Source: Mycolicibacterium sp. P1-5 (GTDB taxonomy: Bacteria; Actinomycetota; Actinomycetes; Mycobacteriales; Mycobacteriaceae). Taken from it: DNA of 64,000 nt. The notes under the pieces are model-generated. The model made no database searches. It was not told where the DNA came from and saw only the letters and a program-made list of their open reading frames with translations. Both the position numbers and the translations under genes were made by a program. Below are positions 18,002 through 25,250 of this stretch, one piece after another. The stretch is taken from assembly GCF_008329565.1 (NCBI RefSeq), contig NZ_NPKT01000017.1:62001-126000 (forward strand), read 5' to 3'. The stretch's first letter is position 1, and each line of letters starts with the position of its first letter.

Positions 18002-18020
18002 TCAAGCAAGGCTTACCAAA
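18002..18020 (-). promoter_or_regulatory. IdeR-box-like iron operator of efeUOB
   Basis: Minus strand reads TTTGGTAAGCCTTGCTTGA, matching the IdeR consensus TTAGGTTAGGCTAACCTAA well in the left half (TTwGGTwAGsCT) and moderately in the right. It begins 36 bases upstream of the efeU ATG. A second AGGTAACC half-site-like stretch is at 18050-18057. Known IdeR logic would repress the operon when iron is plentiful. Binding is inferred only from the base match. Confidence 0.5.
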
Positions 18021-18146
18021 CCAAGGATCGGCTCACCTTAACAGACGTGAGGTAACCAAATTACCGCCCCGTCGGGTTCGCCGGTAGGGACTAACGACAC
18101 GGCGGCCATGGGACGATGAACAAGAATATTGAGGCCGAGGAGTGCT

Positions 18147-18878
18147 GTGTCGTCAACGCGTTGGCTGCGTCCTGTCGCCGTCGTTGCGGCGGCGGCCATG
18201 TTGCTGGCGGCAAGTTGCTCCTGGCAGCTGGGTACGCCGATTCCGGATGGGGTCCCCCCGCCGTCGGGCGATCCGGTGCCTGCGGTCGACACCCACGCCA
18301 AGGGCCGGCCGGCCGATCAGCTGCACGAGTGGGCTGCGCAGCGGGCACCCGCACTCGGTATGCCGATAACGTCGCTCGAGGCCTATGCCTACGCCGCGCG
18401 GGTGGCGGAGGTGGAAAACCCCAAGTGCCATCTGGCCTGGACGACACTGGCCGGCATCGGCATGGTCGAAAGCCACCACGGCACCTACCGCGACGCGATC
18501 ATCGCACCCAACGGTGACGTCAGCCCGCCGATAAGGGGGGTGCATCTCGACGGGACCAACGGCAACCTCGAGATCATCGACGACGAGCAGACCCTGGGCA
18601 ATGACGAGCCGATCTATGCCCGGGCGATGGGGCCGATGCAGTTCATCCCGGAGACATGGCGGCTGTATGGCGTCGACGCCAACAACGACGGGGTGATCAG
18701 CCCGGACAACATCGACGACGCGGCGCTGTCGGCGGCGGGCTACCTGTGCTTCCGCGGCAAGGACCTGGCCTCGCCACGCGGCTGGATGAACGCACTGCAC
18801 GCCTACAACCACTCCGACCAGTACGCCCGAACCGTGCGCGACTGGGCGACGGCGTACGCCCAGGGGCACGCGCTCTGA
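18147..18878 (+). CDS. lpqU: LpqU-like secreted lytic transglycosylase lipoprotein
   Basis: Started at the GTG at 18147 behind GAGGAG, the protein is 243 residues. The signal peptide ends at the lipobox AASC near residue 24. The mature part is a soluble lytic transglycosylase-type (SLT/lysozyme-like) domain: LAGIGMVESHHG supplies the catalytic Glu, ARAMGPMQFIPETW the GxMQF motif, and NAYNHS-like ALHAYNHSDQY the C-terminal aromatic/Asn motif. It likely cleaves peptidoglycan glycan strands during growth. Position between mazG (plus the efe insertion) and eno equals Rv1022. The frame is open up to a TTG at 18129, which lacks a ribosome site. Confidence 0.92.
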   Translation: MSSTRWLRPVAVVAAAAMLLAASCSWQLGTPIPDGVPPPSGDPVPAVDTHAKGRPADQLHEWAAQRAPALGMPITSLEAYAYAARVAEVENPKCHLAWTTLAGIGMVESHHGTYRDAIIAPNGDVSPPIRGVHLDGTNGNLEIIDDEQTLGNDEPIYARAMGPMQFIPETWRLYGVDANNDGVISPDNIDDAALSAAGYLCFRGKDLASPRGWMNALHAYNHSDQYARTVRDWATAYAQGHAL

Positions 18879-18954
18879 CCGCAGCTCTAAGAGGCCTCCG
18901 CGCAGGTGACCATCTAGGCTATTCGTCGCACACCACGACACAAGGAGACAGCCA

Positions 18955-20241
18955 GTGCCCATCATCGAGCAGGTCGCGGCCCGCGAGATCCTCGACTCCC
19001 GCGGCAACCCGACCGTCGAGGTCGAGGTGGCCCTGATCGACGGCACCTTCGCGCGTGCCGCCGTCCCGTCGGGTGCGTCGACCGGCGAGCACGAGGCCGT
19101 CGAACTCCGTGACGGCGCGGCTCGCTACGGCGGCAAGGGTGTGGAGAAGGCCGTCGAGGCGGTGCTCGATGAGATCGCCCCTGCGGTCATCGGGCTGTCG
19201 GCCGACGACCAGCGTCTCGTCGACCAGGCGCTGCTCGACTTGGACGGCACCCCCGACAAGTCGCGGCTGGGCGCCAACGCGATCCTCGGCGTGTCCCTCG
19301 CGGTGGCCAAGGCCGCCGCCGACAGTGCGGCTCTGCCTCTCTTCCGCTACCTGGGCGGCCCGAACGCGCACATCCTGCCGGTGCCGATGATGAACATCCT
19401 CAACGGTGGCGCACACGCCGACACCGGTGTCGATGTGCAGGAGTTCATGGTCGCGCCGATCGGTGCGCCCAGCTTCAGGGAGGCGCTGCGCTGGGGTGCG
19501 GAGGTCTATCACTCGCTGAAGGCGGTGCTCAAGAAGCAAGGCCTGTCCACCGGGCTGGGCGACGAGGGCGGCTTCGCGCCTGACGTCGCAGGAACCAAGG
19601 CGGCGCTCGATCTGATCGGCACGGCCATCGAGTCGGCCGGCTTCACGCTCGGCACCGATGTCGCACTGGCGCTCGATGTGGCGGCGACCGAATTCTTCAC
19701 CGCCGGTAAGGGTTACGCGTTCGAGAACGAGGTCCGCACGGCCGAGCAGATGGGCCAGTTCTACGCCGAGCTGCTGGATTCCTACGCGCTGGTCTCGATC
19801 GAGGATCCGCTGTCCGAGGACGACTGGGACGGCTGGGTCGACCTCACGACCGCGATCGGCGAGCGGGTGCAGCTGGTCGGCGACGATCTGTTCGTCACCA
19901 ACCCCGAACGGCTCGAGGACGGTATCGAGCGGGGCGCGGCCAACGCATTGTTGGTGAAGGTCAACCAGATCGGCACGCTCACCGAGACGCTCGACGCGGT
20001 CGCGCTGGCCCACAACAGTGGCTACCGCACGATGATGAGCCATCGCAGCGGCGAGACCGAAGACACCACCATCGCCGATCTGGCGGTGGCCGTCAGCAGC
20101 GGTCAGATCAAGACCGGTGCACCGGCACGCAGCGAGCGGGTGGCCAAGTACAACCAGCTGCTGCGCATCGAGGAGGCGCTCGGCGACGCCGCGCGCTACG
20201 CCGGCGATCTGGCCTTCCCGCGGTTCGTGGTCGGCGAATAA
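18955..20241 (+). CDS. eno: Enolase
   Basis: The 428-residue glycolytic enzyme interconverts 2-phosphoglycerate and phosphoenolpyruvate. Landmarks: REILDSRGNPTVEVEV at the N-terminus, SGASTGEHEA (loop 1), GDEGGFAPD with the catalytic Glu, metal ligands in LALDVAATEF, SIEDPLSEDDW and GDDLFVTN, and the catalytic Lys in ALLVKVNQIGTLTE. The MSHRSGETED substrate motif is present. It starts at GTG after AAGGAGA. Complete. The ftsB-like gene follows after 25 bases. Confidence 0.98.
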   Translation: MPIIEQVAAREILDSRGNPTVEVEVALIDGTFARAAVPSGASTGEHEAVELRDGAARYGGKGVEKAVEAVLDEIAPAVIGLSADDQRLVDQALLDLDGTPDKSRLGANAILGVSLAVAKAAADSAALPLFRYLGGPNAHILPVPMMNILNGGAHADTGVDVQEFMVAPIGAPSFREALRWGAEVYHSLKAVLKKQGLSTGLGDEGGFAPDVAGTKAALDLIGTAIESAGFTLGTDVALALDVAATEFFTAGKGYAFENEVRTAEQMGQFYAELLDSYALVSIEDPLSEDDWDGWVDLTTAIGERVQLVGDDLFVTNPERLEDGIERGAANALLVKVNQIGTLTETLDAVALAHNSGYRTMMSHRSGETEDTTIADLAVAVSSGQIKTGAPARSERVAKYNQLLRIEEALGDAARYAGDLAFPRFVVGE

Positions 20242-20266
20242 GTCCGCAAGGGACCTGAAAGAGACT

Positions 20267-20965
20267 GTGGCGGAAAGCAAGCGGCCCGATTCGAAGCGAC
20301 GTACCCCGGCCTCCCGGCCGGGGGTGTCGGGTCGGGTCCGCTCGCGCACTTCGCCTGCAGCCAAGCGGGAAGCCCGGCCCACCGAAGGCAAAGCCAAACC
20401 GGAGGCGGTCGGAGCCGCCGGGCCGGCGACGACGGGCAGAGGCCACAGCGTCACCGAACCGGTCCGCCGAGCGATCGCCGCATCTGTCGAGCAGCAGAGC
20501 GAGCAGCGACTCGGCTTCACCGCACGCCGCGCAGCCATTCTGGCGGCGGTGGTCTGTGTGCTGACATTGACCATCGCCGGGCCGGTACGCACCTATTTCG
20601 CGCAGCGCACCGAGATGAAGCAGCTCGCCGCGTCAGAAGCCGCAATGCGCAAGCAGATTGCCGATCTGGAGTCACAGAAAGCGAAGCTGGGGGATCCGGT
20701 GTACATCGCCGCCCAGGCGCGCGAGCGGCTGGGCTTCGTGATGCCCGGCGATATTCCGTATCAGGTGCAATTGCCCGCCGGTGCCGTCGTCGCGCCCGAC
20801 ACCGGCCCGCAGGCCGCTCCGGTGCGCAGCAACGATCCCTGGTACACCTCGCTGTGGCACACCATCGCTGACACCCCGCATGGTCCGCCACCGGTCCCGG
20901 CTGCGGATCCCGGGCTGCCGCCGCCGGAACCTGCTCCCGTTCCACCCCCGGCGCCCGGTGGTTGA
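20267..20965 (+). CDS. ftsB: FtsB/DivIC-type septum formation initiator
   Basis: The start chosen is GTG 20267 behind AAGGGA, giving 232 residues. The first 90 residues are basic and disordered (Lys/Arg/Pro/Ala) and cytoplasmic. One membrane span follows (about residues 90-110, RRAAILAAVVCVLTLTIAG). A periplasmic coiled coil comes next (EMKQLAASEAAMRKQIADLE), then the FtsB/DivIC motif ARERLGFVMPGD and a Pro-rich tail. This is a bitopic divisome protein partnering FtsQ and FtsL. Position after eno corresponds to Rv1024. The stop overlaps the next gene. Confidence 0.9.
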   Translation: MAESKRPDSKRRTPASRPGVSGRVRSRTSPAAKREARPTEGKAKPEAVGAAGPATTGRGHSVTEPVRRAIAASVEQQSEQRLGFTARRAAILAAVVCVLTLTIAGPVRTYFAQRTEMKQLAASEAAMRKQIADLESQKAKLGDPVYIAAQARERLGFVMPGDIPYQVQLPAGAVVAPDTGPQAAPVRSNDPWYTSLWHTIADTPHGPPPVPAADPGLPPPEPAPVPPPAPGG

Positions 20966-21455
20966 CCCCGCCGATCTCGACGCGGTGGCGCGGCAACTCG
21001 GGCGGGAGCCGCGCGGCGTACTGGAGATCGCCTACCGATGCCCCAATGGTGAACCGGCAGTTGTGAAGACGACACCCCGGCTACCGGACGGGACGCCGTT
21101 CCCGACGCTGTACTACCTGACGCATCCGGCGTTGACCGCCGCTGCGAGCCGCCTGGAGTCCGAAGGGCTGATGCGTGAGATGAGCGAGCGGCTGCAGCAG
21201 GACCCCGAGCTCGCCGCGGCTTACCAACGGGCCCACGAGTCGTATCTGGCCGAGCGTGACGCGATCGAGCCGTTGGGTACGACGTTCACCGGGGGCGGGA
21301 TGCCCGACCGGGTGAAGTGCCTGCACGTGGTGATCGCGCATTCGCTGGCAAAAGGCCGTGGTGTCAACCCATTTGGCGACGAAGCGTTGGCAGTGCTGGC
21401 CGCCGAGCCGCTGATGGCGGGAGTTCTCGACAAAGAGGAGTGGACATCATCGTAG
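20958..21455 (+). CDS. DUF501 protein
   Basis: From GTG 20958, overlapping the ftsB stop by eight bases, the product is 165 residues. It has the DUF501 layout: an N-terminal LGREPRGVLEIAYRCPNGEPAVV segment abbreviated here as RGVLEIAYRCPNG, the TPFPTLYYLTHP motif, and GGMPDRVKCLHVVIAHSLA with Cys and His in a short loop. I know no biochemical role for the family; the conserved Cys-His residues suggest metal binding. Eno-ftsB-DUF501-ppx order is conserved in actinobacteria (Rv1023-Rv1026), pointing to a linked envelope or phosphate role. Confidence 0.88.
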   Translation: MVDPADLDAVARQLGREPRGVLEIAYRCPNGEPAVVKTTPRLPDGTPFPTLYYLTHPALTAAASRLESEGLMREMSERLQQDPELAAAYQRAHESYLAERDAIEPLGTTFTGGGMPDRVKCLHVVIAHSLAKGRGVNPFGDEALAVLAAEPLMAGVLDKEEWTSS

Positions 21456-22402
21456 AGACGAACCGGGTTGCGGCCATCGACTGCGGCACCAACTCGATCC
21501 GGCTGCTGATCGCCGACCTGGCCGGGGGGCGCCTCCATGATGTGCACCGGGAGATGCGCATTGTGAGGCTGGGCCAGGGCGTCGACGCCACCGGACAATT
21601 CGCCCCGGATGCGCTGGCCCGCACGCAGGCCGCGCTGGCCGACTACGCCGCGCTGCTGAAGCAGTTCGACGTCGGCAAGGTGCGGATGGTGGCGACGTCG
21701 GCGACGCGGGATGCGGCCAACCGCGATCAGTTCTTCGCGATGACCGCCGAAGTGCTGGACCCGGTGGTGCCCGGTGCGATCGCCGAAGTGATCACGGGTC
21801 AGGAGGAAGCCGAGCTGTCCTTCAACGGTGCGGTGGGTGAACTCGACAGTGCCGCAGCACCCTTCGTGGTGGTCGACCTCGGTGGCGGCTCGACGGAGGT
21901 GGTGTTGGGAAATGAGGCGGGCGGTGTACAGGCCAGCTTCTCGGCCGACATCGGCTGCGTGCGGCTCACCGAGCGCTGCCTGCACTCCGATCCGCCGACC
22001 GCGGCCGAGGTGGCCGCCGCGCGTGACGTGGTGCGGGAACGGCTCGGCCAGGCGCTGCGAGTCGTGCCGGTGGATCAGGCCAAGACGTGGGTCGGGGTGG
22101 CGGGCACCTTTACCACCATCGCCGCGCTGGCCCAGCACTTGACAAGCTACGACCCGGAGGCGATCCATCTCTCGCGGGTCGGTTTCCCGGATCTGCTGGC
22201 GGTCTGCGACCAGCTTGTCGCGATGACCCGCAAGCAGCGTGCAGCGCTGGGGCCGATGCACGAGGGCCGTGTCGACGTCATCGGCGGCGGTTCGATCGTC
22301 GTCGAGGAGTTGGCCTATGCGTTGGGCCAGCGGGCGGGGATCGACGAACTGATCGTCAGCGAGCACGACATCCTCGACGGGATCGCGCTGTCGATCGCCT
22401 GA
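21440..22402 (+). CDS. ppx2: Exopolyphosphatase / guanosine pentaphosphate phosphatase family (Ppx2)
   Basis: From GTG 21440, overlapping DUF501, the protein is 320 residues. It belongs to the Ppx/GppA ASKHA family: AAIDCGTNSIRLLIAD is the phosphate-1 loop, VVVDLGGGSTEVVLG the second phosphate loop, GVAGTFTTIAAL the adenosine-type motif, and GRVDVIGGGSIVVEEL near the end. It lacks the C-terminal HD domain of longer Ppx proteins, like both mycobacterial paralogues. By position it is Rv1026, usually named ppx2; in M. tuberculosis literature this gene product acts on polyphosphate. No ribosome site at ideal distance, so translation is probably coupled. Confidence 0.92.
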   Translation: MDIIVETNRVAAIDCGTNSIRLLIADLAGGRLHDVHREMRIVRLGQGVDATGQFAPDALARTQAALADYAALLKQFDVGKVRMVATSATRDAANRDQFFAMTAEVLDPVVPGAIAEVITGQEEAELSFNGAVGELDSAAAPFVVVDLGGGSTEVVLGNEAGGVQASFSADIGCVRLTERCLHSDPPTAAEVAAARDVVRERLGQALRVVPVDQAKTWVGVAGTFTTIAALAQHLTSYDPEAIHLSRVGFPDLLAVCDQLVAMTRKQRAALGPMHEGRVDVIGGGSIVVEELAYALGQRAGIDELIVSEHDILDGIALSIA

Positions 22403-22409
22403 GTGCTGC

Positions 22410-22907
22410 TCAGTCCTCGTCCTCCGGTAGCACCAGCGGCTCTCCGTCGGCGCCGGTGGGGGTCTTGGTGCCGGCGAGCGTGAGGCCCAGCAGCGTCATC
22501 ACAACACCGATCGCGAAGTGCAGCCAATTGTCGGCATTGTTGAGCGGCAGCAGGTTTCGTGGTCCGGCCAGGTCGATCAGAAGGCCGTAGACCCACAGTC
22601 CGAGATAGATGGCCCCGCCACCGATCAGGTAGGCCCGCGCGCGGGCGAACGTGCGGGCGAGGAGCAGGCCGGCGACACCGAACGCGAGGTGCAGCAGATT
22701 GTGCACCACCGAGACCTCGAAGACACCGAACAGCGCGGAGTGCGAGCCGTGCGACCAGCGCAGCTGGTCCAGGTGGGAGGTGAGGCCGGGAATGAAGCCG
22801 GCGATGGCGACGGCCAAGAACACCGCGGCGACAAGCACCGCGGCTGCCTGTACTGCCAGCAGGCCGACGCGCGGCCGCTGGAGTCTGCCGGAACCCGCTG
22901 TCTCCAT
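22410..22907 (-). CDS. DUF4383 membrane protein
   Basis: From ATG 22907 the product is 165 residues with four membrane spans. Between spans 1 and 2 lies HSALFGVFEVSVVHNLLHLAFG, represented by the VVHNLLHLAFG motif typical of DUF4383, whose histidines sit at a membrane face. A second NADNWLHFAIG motif follows span 3. Function is unknown. No clear ribosome site precedes the ATG; a 22-codon open frame with a strong site ends ten bases upstream and could couple translation. Convergent with ppx2, seven bases apart. Confidence 0.82.
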   Translation of the reverse strand: METAGSGRLQRPRVGLLAVQAAAVLVAAVFLAVAIAGFIPGLTSHLDQLRWSHGSHSALFGVFEVSVVHNLLHLAFGVAGLLLARTFARARAYLIGGGAIYLGLWVYGLLIDLAGPRNLLPLNNADNWLHFAIGVVMTLLGLTLAGTKTPTGADGEPLVLPEDED

Positions 22908-22917
22908 GGAGGTCTGC

Positions 22918-22986
22918 TTACCCGTCAATACCAAAAATCAACCCAGTATCGCCGCGTTGACCGAGGCAAAGCCGGTTCGTTGTCAT
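22918..22986 (-). CDS. Possible 22-residue leader peptide upstream of the DUF4383 gene
   Basis: An ATG at 22986 lies six bases after GAGGGAGGGA, one of the best ribosome sites in the window. The frame encodes MTTNRLCL, then GQRGDTGLIFGIDG, and stops ten bases before the DUF4383 ATG, which has no ribosome site of its own. The RLCL start with one Cys recalls actinobacterial leader peptides before sulfur genes, but the similarity is weak. Role as an upstream translated leader is inference. Confidence 0.4.
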   Translation of the reverse strand: MTTNRLCLGQRGDTGLIFGIDG

Positions 22987-23053
22987 CGGTGTCCCTCCCT
23001 CAATGTGTCCAGGTTCGATACCCGGGAAGGAGGCAGGGAAACGCCGAAGAAAT

Positions 23054-23091
23054 AGAGGCGCCGCCACCGTAATTTCGGTGGCGACGCCTCT
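23054..23091 (-). terminator. Intrinsic-type terminator of the Cys/His-rich mini-gene
   Basis: Sixteen-base arms (left 23054-23069, right 23076-23091) pair at fifteen positions around the six-base loop TAATTT. On the minus strand the stem is followed by ATTTCTT, a modest U-rich run. The stem begins five bases after the stop codon at 23096, so it ends that short transcript and insulates the DUF4383 unit below. Confidence 0.75.
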
Positions 23092-23095
23092 GGAA

Positions 23096-23200
23096 TTAAA
23101 GCTTGACCTTGCAACCGCTGCCGATGTTGTGACAGTGATGGCCGCCGTCGCAGGCGTTGCAGCGACAAGTACAGCCACCGGTGTGTTTGGGCTCATTCAT
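23096..23200 (-). CDS. 34-residue Cys/His-rich mini-protein, putative metal binder
   Basis: This short gene encodes 34 residues from ATG 23200. The core GGCTCRCNACDGG then HHCHNIGSGCK holds six Cys and three His in about twenty-two residues, a metallothionein-like density; an N-terminal His and Lys-rich ends flank it. AAGGAGAT sits nine bases before the ATG, a sigma-A-like promoter lies upstream and a 15-bp hairpin terminator directly downstream, so it is a complete transcription unit. It does not look like M. tuberculosis MymT, whose Cys spacing I remember as different. Zn(II) or Cu(I) storage or sensing is inference. Confidence 0.75.
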   Translation of the reverse strand: MNEPKHTGGCTCRCNACDGGHHCHNIGSGCKVKL

Positions 23201-23232
23201 GACAGATCATCTCCTTCGCCCTGATGCTTCTC

Positions 23233-23290
23233 ACCATAGTTCGCGGTGCGGCCGCGCGTCAGCGATTCGCTCAGCTTTCGCTCGCGAGCG
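23233..23290 (-). promoter_or_regulatory. Promoter and palindromes upstream of the mini-protein gene
   Basis: On the minus strand CTGACG (23257-23262) and TATGGT (23233-23238) are spaced by 18 bases, an acceptable sigma-A pair ending 32 bases before the ATG. Just upstream lie two short palindromes, AGCGATTCGCT (23261-23271) and CGCTCGCGAGCG (23279-23290), which could bind a metal-responsive regulator. Nothing else is coded in 23201-23354. Confidence 0.45.
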
Positions 23291-23354
23291 GACACAGAAT
23301 CGCGTTCCAGCGGCGGTCCTGATGCGATTGTGTGTCTGTTCGCGGAAGCTGTTG

Positions 23355-24350
23355 TCACTGACCACGTTCGGCGTAGCCTGCCTCGACCTGGTCTTTGAGT
23401 GGACCCCACCACCACTGGTTGTCGCGATACCACGCGATGGTGCTCGTCAGCCCCTCGGTCAGATCGGTGTGCTTCGGCGCCCATCCGAGCTCGCTGCGTA
23501 GCACACTCGCGTCGATGGCATACCGGAGGTCGTGACCGACGCGATCGGGGACGTGCTCGTAATCGTCGGCGTCGTGGCCCATCAACTGCAAGATCAACCG
23601 GAGCACGGACAGGTTGTCCCGTTCACCCTCGGCGCCGATGAGATAGGTCGTTCCGCCCACCCCCTTTTCCAGGATGCGCCAGACCGCGCTGTTGTGGTCC
23701 TCGACGTGAATCCAGTCGCGGACGTTGGCGCCGGCCCCGTAGAGCTTGGGCCGGCGGCCAGTCAGGATGTTGGTGATCTGGCGGGGGATGAATTTCTCGA
23801 TGTGCTGGTACGGCCCATAGTTGTTGGAGCAGTTGGAGATCGTCGCGCGCACACCATAGGACCGCACCCAGGCGCGCACCAACAGGTCGGCCGAGGCCTT
23901 GGTCGCCGAATAGGGGCTCGACGGGTTGAATGGAGTCCCCGCGGTGAATCGCTCGCCGCCGTGCAGGGGCAGGTCGCCGTACACCTCGTCGGTGGAGACG
24001 TGGTGCAGGCGCACTCCGTGCCGGCGAACGGCTTCCAGCACCGCGAACGTGCCGATGACGTTGCTGCGCACGAACGGCTCCGGTCCGGCCAGGGCGTTGT
24101 CCACGTGGGTTTCGGCGGCGAAGTGCACGACGGCGTCGGACTCGGCGACCAGCTTGTCCACCAGCGGCTCGTCGGTCAGGTCGCCTTCGACCAGTCGGAT
24201 CCGGTCCTGAACGGACCGCAGTGAGTCACGGCTTCCCGCATAGGTGAGCGCGTCGAGAACCGTCACCGACACCCTTGGCCGTTCCTGCACCGTGCTGTGG
24301 ACGAAATTGGCACCGATGAATCCGGCGCCGCCTGTCACCAACAGCCGCAT
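23355..24350 (-). CDS. rmlB: dTDP-glucose 4,6-dehydratase
   Basis: From ATG 24350 the enzyme is 331 residues, the length of the M. tuberculosis RmlB. It performs the second step of dTDP-rhamnose synthesis for the arabinogalactan linker. Motifs: TGGAGFIGANFVH for NAD binding, FAAETHVDNALAGP, the catalytic STDEVYGDLP (Asp-Glu pair) and YSATKASADLLV (YxxxK), and the NNYGPYQHIEKFIPR sugar-binding segment. A GTG three codons upstream is possible. rmlC, adjacent in M. tuberculosis, is not next to it here. The next gene upstream on this strand, ending 30 bases away, encodes an LLM oxidoreductase, as in the Rv3463-Rv3464 pair. Confidence 0.96.
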   Translation of the reverse strand: MRLLVTGGAGFIGANFVHSTVQERPRVSVTVLDALTYAGSRDSLRSVQDRIRLVEGDLTDEPLVDKLVAESDAVVHFAAETHVDNALAGPEPFVRSNVIGTFAVLEAVRRHGVRLHHVSTDEVYGDLPLHGGERFTAGTPFNPSSPYSATKASADLLVRAWVRSYGVRATISNCSNNYGPYQHIEKFIPRQITNILTGRRPKLYGAGANVRDWIHVEDHNSAVWRILEKGVGGTTYLIGAEGERDNLSVLRLILQLMGHDADDYEHVPDRVGHDLRYAIDASVLRSELGWAPKHTDLTEGLTSTIAWYRDNQWWWGPLKDQVEAGYAERGQ

Positions 24351-24380
24351 GACGCCCACCCTAACGGGCGGCCGGAGCCG

Positions 24381-25238
24381 TCACCCTTTCGCGGTCAGCC
24401 CCAGCGGCCCGGCCAGCTCGGTCAACGTCGGCAGAAGTTTGTCCCACCCGCCGAGCACCTGGATCGCCACGTGGTCGGCGCCGTCATCGAGGTGTTCGGC
24501 CAGCCGCGCGGCGATCGCCTCGGCCGTACCGTGGGCGACGACTTCGTCAATCAGCCTGTCGCTGCCGGGTTCTTGGACGTCGGCGTCGGTGAACCCCAAC
24601 CGTTTCCAGTTGTTCACGTAGTTGCTCAGCTTCAGATAGAAGCCGACGCTGTCCCGGCCGAGCTCGCGGGCTTCGTCGGCGTCGGAACTGAGCACCACCT
24701 TGTGCTCGGGCGCGAGGAACACCGTCGGGCCGATGAGATTGCGGGCCTGCCCGGTGTGCTCGGGGGTGGTCAGGTACGGGTGCGCTCCGGCGCTGCGCTG
24801 TGCGGCCAGCTGCAACACCTTGGGTCCCAGCGCGGCGATCACCCGGCGGCTGGTCGGGACATGCTTGTCGTCGAGCCGGTCGAGGTAATTCACCAGCGCC
24901 TCGTAGGGCTTGGTGTACTCCTGAGTGTGCTCGGGATGCCCGACGCCCACACCGAGCAAAAACCTTCCGGGGTAAGCCTTTTCGATGCGGTGGTAGGACT
25001 CGGCAACCTCGTCGGCCGGAGCGCTCCAGATATTGACGATTCCGGTCGCGACCGACAGGGTCTCGGTCTGCTCAAGGATCGGCTCGACGAACGACAGGTC
25101 CGCGGCCGGCGAGCCGCCCACCCACACCGCGCCGTAGCCGAGCCGCTCGATCTCTTTCGCCTGGTCTGGCTTGACCGGTCCACCGGTCCACACCCCATAG
25201 CGGCCGAGATTTGGCTTGAGCAGCGACGGATTGGTCAC
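24381..25238 (-). CDS. LLM-class F420-dependent oxidoreductase, copy 1 (Rv3463-like)
   Basis: The 285-residue luciferase-like TIM barrel protein has GYGAVWVGGSPAADLSFVEP near residue 35, ATGIVNIWSAPADEVAESYH, and PGRFLLGVGVGHPEHTQEY near 100, the pattern of the small mycobacterial F420-linked LLM subfamily. HPYLTTPEHTGQAR and FLAPEHKVVL are conserved with copy 2. These enzymes use the deazaflavin F420, made by mycobacteria, for hydride transfer; the substrate is unknown. It is third in transcription order of three tandem paralogues and lies twelve bases from copy 2. Confidence 0.9.
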   Translation of the reverse strand: MTNPSLLKPNLGRYGVWTGGPVKPDQAKEIERLGYGAVWVGGSPAADLSFVEPILEQTETLSVATGIVNIWSAPADEVAESYHRIEKAYPGRFLLGVGVGHPEHTQEYTKPYEALVNYLDRLDDKHVPTSRRVIAALGPKVLQLAAQRSAGAHPYLTTPEHTGQARNLIGPTVFLAPEHKVVLSSDADEARELGRDSVGFYLKLSNYVNNWKRLGFTDADVQEPGSDRLIDEVVAHGTAEAIAARLAEHLDDGADHVAIQVLGGWDKLLPTLTELAGPLGLTAKG

Positions 25239-25250
25239 GAGTCCCCCTCG

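Noticed and set aside
18919..20592. 557-codon minus-strand frame opposite eno and ftsB
   Set aside because: Shadow of enolase; no ribosome site and low-complexity translation.
22918..23196. 92-residue frame covering the Cys/His-rich gene and the leader region
   Set aside because: It runs through the terminator hairpin and another frame of the mini-gene, and its N-terminal part is low-complexity Ala/Thr/Val; only its last 22 codons have a convincing start.
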